This document shows positions 61,641 through 64,000 of a stretch of DNA of 64,000 nucleotides, one piece after another. The notes beneath the pieces were generated by a model. That model did no database searches. It was not told the DNA's origin and saw nothing but the letters and a program-made list of their open reading frames with translations. This DNA comes from Verrucomicrobiota bacterium (GTDB taxonomy: Bacteria > Verrucomicrobiota > Verrucomicrobiia > CAIQCK01): positions 558,001 to 622,000 of the forward strand of contig JACRQF010000009.1 of the NCBI GenBank assembly GCA_016222825.1. The letters run 5' to 3'. Position 1 is the stretch's first letter; each line of letters starts with the position of its first letter. Both the position numbers and the translations under genes were made by a program.

Positions 61641-63073
61641 GGCCGGCTGCTCAAATAGAGGATCGCGTGGCCTTCGAAGGGAGCTTTGAACGTGCGCGAC
61701 GCACCGCCTTCAACTTCACCGCCGGAAGTGCTCTTGTCCTGTGCCGGATTGAACCATTCCACCGCCAGTTTCCCTGGTGACGCCGAAAGGTCCACCGTCA
61801 CCTCGCCGGCGGCCGGCAGGTAAACCAGATACTCTGCGCCGGTCGCCGCCGCATGCGCGAGGCAGTAGCCCGTTAAGGCCAGACGATCCTGCGGTTTCAT
61901 GGCGGCGAGGTTCACGCGCTCAGCGAACCGCCGCGTCTGGCCCATTGCGCGGCGAATCGGTTTCCAGCGCGGATCGCCCGGCGTGCCCAGCACCGAGCCG
62001 TCGTAGGGGTCCATGAAGAGCGGGTTGTGCCCGCGCAGGAAACTCTTCCACACCCACGCGACGGTGCCGCCGCAGCCCCAGATATGATCGGTGTCGAGCA
62101 AGCTCACCTTCCGGCCGTCCCACGCCGGCGGGTCTTCGCCATAGCCGTCGTTGCGGCCCGGCGAAATCCAATCAGCGGGACTGGCCGACATGCTGGCGAG
62201 CCGCTCGGCGCCGTGGCCGGTGATGCCAATGGGATGTTGTTTCGGTTTGGCGCGCTCGTAATCGCGGACGGTGTTCACGACCCACCAGTCCCAATCCTTG
62301 TTGCCGCCTTCGTTGATGACTTCGTAGAGGACGTTGTCGAGGTCGTTCACCGTGTCCACCACTTTGCGGATGTAAGCGGCCTGCTGCTCGTTGGCGGCCT
62401 TGTTGCCGAGCCGGTGGACTTCGCCGGTGATGCCATCGCCGTCCGTGTCGGCGTTGATGCCGTTGACGTTGTTGGAGGCGTGGAACGGATGCGCCCGCCA
62501 TGCCCATCCCTCCGGTGCCAGTGATCGCCTGCGATTGCCGTGCATGAGGCCCCATCCCTCGAAGAGCATCACCGACACGTAAATACCGCGCCGCCCGGCC
62601 GCGCCGACGCGCGTGCGCAACCGCTCGAAGTAGGCGGGATCGAACTTCGTCAGGTCGAACTTCGGCTTGCCGTCGATCGCTTTGCCCGGCCCGGTTCTTA
62701 TCCACGGCAGCGGCGCGACATTGTGGACGAAGACTTTGCCGAGTTTTTGGTTTGCTTGCGTGCGCCACACCGTCGAATCCCACGCCCAGAGGCGGATGAA
62801 GTTGTGGTCGTGCTGCTGCAGGAAGTCGAGGTAAGCGTCGAAATCGAACCGCTCCGGCGGTTCGCTGCGCCCCATGTCCACGAGGCTGTTCCACGTGTGC
62901 GCGCCGGTCAGATAGACGGCCTTGCCGCTGCCATCGGTGAAGTAACGCGGGTTCTGCGGATGCACGCGCAACGAGCCGCGCAGCGCAACTTCGGACGCCC
63001 CCGCTGAAGCCAGCAGTCCGGCAAGACAGGCGACGCCGACCGCGCAAGAGAGATGTTTCAAGGTCGTGTTCAT
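61637..63073 (-). CDS. Secreted glycosidase-like TIM-barrel protein (DUF6298/apiosidase-like)
   Basis: 478 residues from ATG 63073, signal peptide 1-26. N-terminal strand HPQNPRYFTDGSGKAVYLTG, barrel motifs GAHTWNSLVDMG, HNFIRLWAWDSTVWR, YVSVMLFEGWGL, LYEVINEGGNKDW (Glu in NE) and a C-terminal beta domain (EYLVYLPAAGEVTVDLSAS, KLAVEWFNPAQ) like the collagen-binding domain of apiosidase-like enzymes. Four bp after the preceding gene; its stop overlaps the serine hydrolase start. Glycan substrate unknown. Confidence 0.83.
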   Translation of the reverse strand: MNTTLKHLSCAVGVACLAGLLASAGASEVALRGSLRVHPQNPRYFTDGSGKAVYLTGAHTWNSLVDMGRSEPPERFDFDAYLDFLQQHDHNFIRLWAWDSTVWRTQANQKLGKVFVHNVAPLPWIRTGPGKAIDGKPKFDLTKFDPAYFERLRTRVGAAGRRGIYVSVMLFEGWGLMHGNRRRSLAPEGWAWRAHPFHASNNVNGINADTDGDGITGEVHRLGNKAANEQQAAYIRKVVDTVNDLDNVLYEVINEGGNKDWDWWVVNTVRDYERAKPKQHPIGITGHGAERLASMSASPADWISPGRNDGYGEDPPAWDGRKVSLLDTDHIWGCGGTVAWVWKSFLRGHNPLFMDPYDGSVLGTPGDPRWKPIRRAMGQTRRFAERVNLAAMKPQDRLALTGYCLAHAAATGAEYLVYLPAAGEVTVDLSASPGKLAVEWFNPAQDKSTSGGEVEGGASRTFKAPFEGHAILYLSSRP

Positions 63074-63077
63074 GGCA

Positions 63078-64000
63078 TCATTTCGTTCGTCCCGGCGGAG
63101 GGAACTTTTTCGCCGCATTATCCAACACCAGCACCCAGTCGTTGTTGTCGCCGCTGGTCGGCGGCGTGAACTCGCGCTCGCCTGTGCTGGCGAACTCGCC
63201 GGCAGGGGTCGCCTTGCCGTCGCGCGGGTTGAACCACCACGCTTTGATCTTCTCGCCGGTGATCTTTTCCATCCGGACTTTGAACGACTTGCCCGACGGC
63301 GAATAAACCATCGCGTAGCTTCCCTGCGCGTCGCGGGTCGCCTGGAGATGGTCGGCGCCCGTGCCCGCGTCGCCGACGATCACTGACTGGTCGGGGATGC
63401 GCGTCAGGAACGGGCGCGATTCCAGCAGCGCGCGGGCGTGGCGCATCTGGTTCGCGCCGGGCAGATGAATGGCCTCCTGCCACGCCGTGCGCTGGTCCAC
63501 GAAACGCCGTTTCTTTGCCGGATCGTGGAAGCTCCAGATGTCGTGGCAGCCGTAGGTGTGGCCGTGCGCGCCGGCAAACAGGCCCCAGTAGCAGAGCTTG
63601 CGCACGTCCCACTGGTCGAACCATCCCTGCTCCTTCTTGCGACGGACGGGATGGTTCTCGTAGCACGGCTCGGCATCCATGCACGGCTTCGTCGGCGTGC
63701 GCGCGTAGTCGCGGGCGATTTTGTCGTAGCTGGCGATGTTCTTCTCGGCATGGCCGCTCTGGATCATGTTGAAGTCCAGCCACGGCTCGTCGTGCACCAT
63801 GTCAGCGGAATGTCTGCCGCCGCTCGGATGGAACGTGATTAAGTGTGCGCCGCCGTCGCCCGCTCGCAGCCCGGTTGCCATCGCACGGTTGATCAGCCGC
63901 TGCTCGTCGCTCTCGATGGCGCGGTCGCCGCCCAGAATCCAGATGATTTTCGCGTCGCGATAACGCTGCGCCAACCACTCGCCGTAAGCGCGGGCGTTCT
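63078..64000 (-). CDS. Apiosidase-like glycoside hydrolase (DUF4038), 5' end outside window
   Basis: The frame is open to the window edge, so the N-terminus and signal are missing; the visible 307 codons include the C-terminal half of a DUF4038 barrel (IIWILGGDRA, LITFHPSGGRHSADMVHDEP, NMIQSGHAEKN, CMDAEPCYENHP, CYWGLFAGAHGHTYGCHDIW) and a collagen-binding-type C-terminal domain (SYAMVYSPSGKSFKVRMEKI, KAWWFNPRDGKATPAGEF). First visible gene of the coupled minus-strand operon. The paralogous protein at 4890-6515 shares this architecture. Confidence 0.9.
   Translation of the reverse strand, partial: NARAYGEWLAQRYRDAKIIWILGGDRAIESDEQRLINRAMATGLRAGDGGAHLITFHPSGGRHSADMVHDEPWLDFNMIQSGHAEKNIASYDKIARDYARTPTKPCMDAEPCYENHPVRRKKEQGWFDQWDVRKLCYWGLFAGAHGHTYGCHDIWSFHDPAKKRRFVDQRTAWQEAIHLPGANQMRHARALLESRPFLTRIPDQSVIVGDAGTGADHLQATRDAQGSYAMVYSPSGKSFKVRMEKITGEKIKAWWFNPRDGKATPAGEFASTGEREFTPPTSGDNNDWVLVLDNAAKKFPPPGRTK

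Overview
The window is GC-rich chromosomal DNA, most consistent with a free-living member of Verrucomicrobiota (Limisphaerales/Pedosphaera-like). This is inferred from gene content: many secreted sulfatases, tandem Tat-signal Gfo/Idh oxidoreductases, periplasmic sugar isomerase-like proteins, DUF1566, DUF4832 and DUF3592 proteins, and exported glycoside hydrolases. There is no rRNA, tRNA, CRISPR array, integrase or transposase in view, so the lineage is not proven.

Layout. 1-8.4 kb: terC, then a minus-strand run with glycyl-tRNA synthetase, two SGNH hydrolases, an apiosidase-like glycosidase, a BNR_4 propeller and a GYD protein. 8.5-15.6 kb: a large secreted toroid protein, an unusual ilvD with an inserted NTF2-like domain, a broken DUF4160/DUF2442 pair followed by a second copy of the ilvD 3' end, a Pro-rich secreted protein and a chagasin-type inhibitor. 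15.6-30 kb: mostly housekeeping (malQ, dciA, xseB, dxs, a ferredoxin) mixed with DUF3592, DUF2851, Sel1 and GH2 genes and three intergenic repeat clusters. 30-44 kb: a small unknown protein, GH5 cellulase, three tandem Gfo/Idh paralogs, a HEAT protein, a terpene-cyclase-like toroid, a DUF1566 protein, and the methionine genes metY and metXW (fused). 44-64 kb: polysaccharide/sulfate-ester scavenging region with five sulfatase domains in four genes, FAD oxidoreductase, DUF4832, two GH5-like enzymes, BNR propellers, a serine hydrolase-propeller fusion and two apiosidase-like proteins. From 48.5 kb to the end all genes lie on the minus strand, and many are joined by ATGA or GTGA stop/start overlaps.

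How the genes work together. Most of the accessory genes encode exported proteins able to de-esterify, de-sulfate and cleave complex glycans. Sugar oxidation or isomerisation may be done by the Gfo/Idh, FAD and isomerase proteins. The metY/metXW pair supplies methionine from acetylated homoserine.

The most unusual observations are: (1) IlvD carrying an in-frame domain of about 115 residues resembling NTF2/SnoaL; (2) two loci (glyS, ilvD) where the last 79-89 nt of a housekeeping gene are repeated on the far side of inserted small ORFs; (3) three small ORFs each interrupted by one in-frame TGA at a position where Trp is expected; (4) a one-base frameshift in an A6T3 run of a double sulfatase; (5) two unrelated palindrome clusters with the same A-B-B'-A' architecture.
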